Part shown: piece by piece, positions 4,895 to 5,553 of the stretch
Position numbering within the stretch: the first letter of the stretch is position 1
How the letters are laid out: every line of letters starts with the position of its first letter
Made by a program: the position numbers and the translations under genes
Source: Acidobacteriota bacterium
GTDB taxonomy: Bacteria; Acidobacteriota; Vicinamibacteria; Fen-336
Direction: 5' to 3'
Assembly: GCA_003155335.1 (NCBI GenBank)
Contig: PMCG01000121.1
Coordinates: 1 to 5,553 of the forward strand
DNA: 5,553 nt
Notes under the pieces: model-generated
The model's database searches: none
What the model was told of the DNA's origin: nothing
Seen by the model: only the letters and a program-made list of their open reading frames with translations

Positions 4895-5553
4895 ATGGGA
4901 GCGCTCGGAAATTTCGTCAAGAAGGGGGTCCGCCTGGTGGTGGCTGACAGCGAGGAGCCAGCAGCCGCGCCGCTCTCGACGCCGAAGGAGTTTCCGGCTG
5001 ACGCCCTCGGTGCGGTCGAGGCGCCGGAGCCCGCGGCCTCGGATCTACCGGCCGCGAGTGATTTCACAGCGGTCTACAGCGAGGCCGGCATCGAGCTGCC
5101 GGCGCACGGCTACGGCATCGACAAGGTCGCCGAGATGCTCGAGAACAAGCGCCTGGCCACGCTCGGGCGCGAGGTGCGCGCGACGGCCGTGTTGACCGCG
5201 CTCGAGGCGGCCGGCGTGACCCTGGCCGACGTCATCCAGGACGCCGTGCGCCGCGACCGCGCGCTCGACGCGTTTGAGGCGGCGAAGCAGAAGGAGCTCG
5301 AAGAGCTGAAGACGAGCAACCAAGGGCGCGTCACAGCCGTGCAACAGGAGATCGACAAGTTCCTGCGCGAGAAGAATGCCGAGATCGAGACGCTCAAGAA
5401 AGGGACCGACAGCGCGATCGAGGCCTTTGCCCAGCTCGAGGCGCGCAAGCGTCGCGCGGAAGAGCGGCTGCGCGACGTCGTGAGTCACTTCGTCGAGCCG
5501 GCCGAGAACCCGATCACGACGAGCACGAGCACGGCGCCTGCGTCCCCGGGCAC
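4895..5553 (+). CDS. Coiled-coil protein of unknown function, C-terminus beyond window
   Basis: I do not recognise this family. The 219 visible residues begin MGALGNFVKKGVRLVV, a short, possibly amphipathic segment, with no signal peptide or transmembrane helix. A Pro/Ala-rich linker (about 19-55) leads to a folded-looking helical part (about 56-117: AVYSEAGIELPAHGYGIDKVAEML, then LATLGREVRATAVLTALEAAG). A highly charged helix likely to form a coiled coil follows (about 118-200: RRDRALDAFEAAKQKELEEL, then EIDKFLREKNAEIETLKK). The visible end turns into a Thr/Ser/Pro/Ala-rich tail (ENPITTSTSTAPASPG), so the protein may finish soon after the edge. It should be cytoplasmic and perhaps oligomeric or a scaffold. 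The ATG at 4895 is fixed by GGAGG 6 nt upstream, and a good promoter lies 86-120 bp upstream, so it probably heads an operon. The next gene, outside the window, would be the best clue to its role. GC-rich third codon positions support coding. Confidence 0.8.
   Translation, partial: MGALGNFVKKGVRLVVADSEEPAAAPLSTPKEFPADALGAVEAPEPAASDLPAASDFTAVYSEAGIELPAHGYGIDKVAEMLENKRLATLGREVRATAVLTALEAAGVTLADVIQDAVRRDRALDAFEAAKQKELEELKTSNQGRVTAVQQEIDKFLREKNAEIETLKKGTDSAIEAFAQLEARKRRAEERLRDVVSHFVEPAENPITTSTSTAPASPG

Noticed and set aside
5045..5488. Minus-strand open frame of 147 codons opposite the coiled-coil gene
   Set aside because: It has no ribosome site or recognisable motif, whereas the plus-strand gene has a promoter, GGAGG and coherent coiled-coil composition.

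Overview
The window comes from a GC-rich bacterial chromosome with mostly short intergenic gaps. Sigma-70-type promoters, a strong GGAGG ribosome site, an MCP with several PAS domains and the style of the RlmN protein suggest a Gram-negative such as a myxobacterium or another deltaproteobacterium-like lineage. That is an impression from style only; no phylogenetic marker was compared.

Layout: (1) Positions 1-446, minus strand: N-terminal 148 residues of an ArnT/PMT-like (GT39) membrane glycosyltransferase, which runs off the left edge. (2) Positions 452-1567, minus: rlmN, the radical-SAM 23S rRNA/tRNA adenine-2 methyltransferase, which lies upstream of the glycosyltransferase and nearly touches or overlaps it. 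(3) Positions 1568-1699: divergent intergenic region with a perfect TATAAT on the plus strand. (4) Positions 1700-2104, plus: a stand-alone CheY-like receiver. (5) Positions 2133-4526, minus: a 797-residue membrane-anchored methyl-accepting chemotaxis protein with three PAS domains, convergent with the receiver across a 28-bp gap, with small palindromes over both stop codons. (6) Positions 4527-4894: a 368-bp divergent control region with a candidate promoter for each flanking gene; the plus-strand one (TTGACA-N17-TAGAAC) is good. (7) Positions 4895 to the right edge, plus: a soluble Ala/Glu-rich protein with a long predicted coiled coil, function unrecognised, open at the edge.

The receiver and MCP are plausible partners in an intracellular-sensing chemosensory or signalling route, but no CheA, CheW, CheR or CheB lies in the window, so the link rests on adjacency. 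rlmN and the glycosyltransferase look like a co-transcribed pair with no obvious functional relation. I see no mobile element, CRISPR array, tRNA, rRNA or defence locus. Nothing here amounts to a clearly new system. The best points for a second look are the shortened third PAS domain and altered hairpin tip of the MCP, and the uncharacterised coiled-coil gene with its strong promoter and structured leader.
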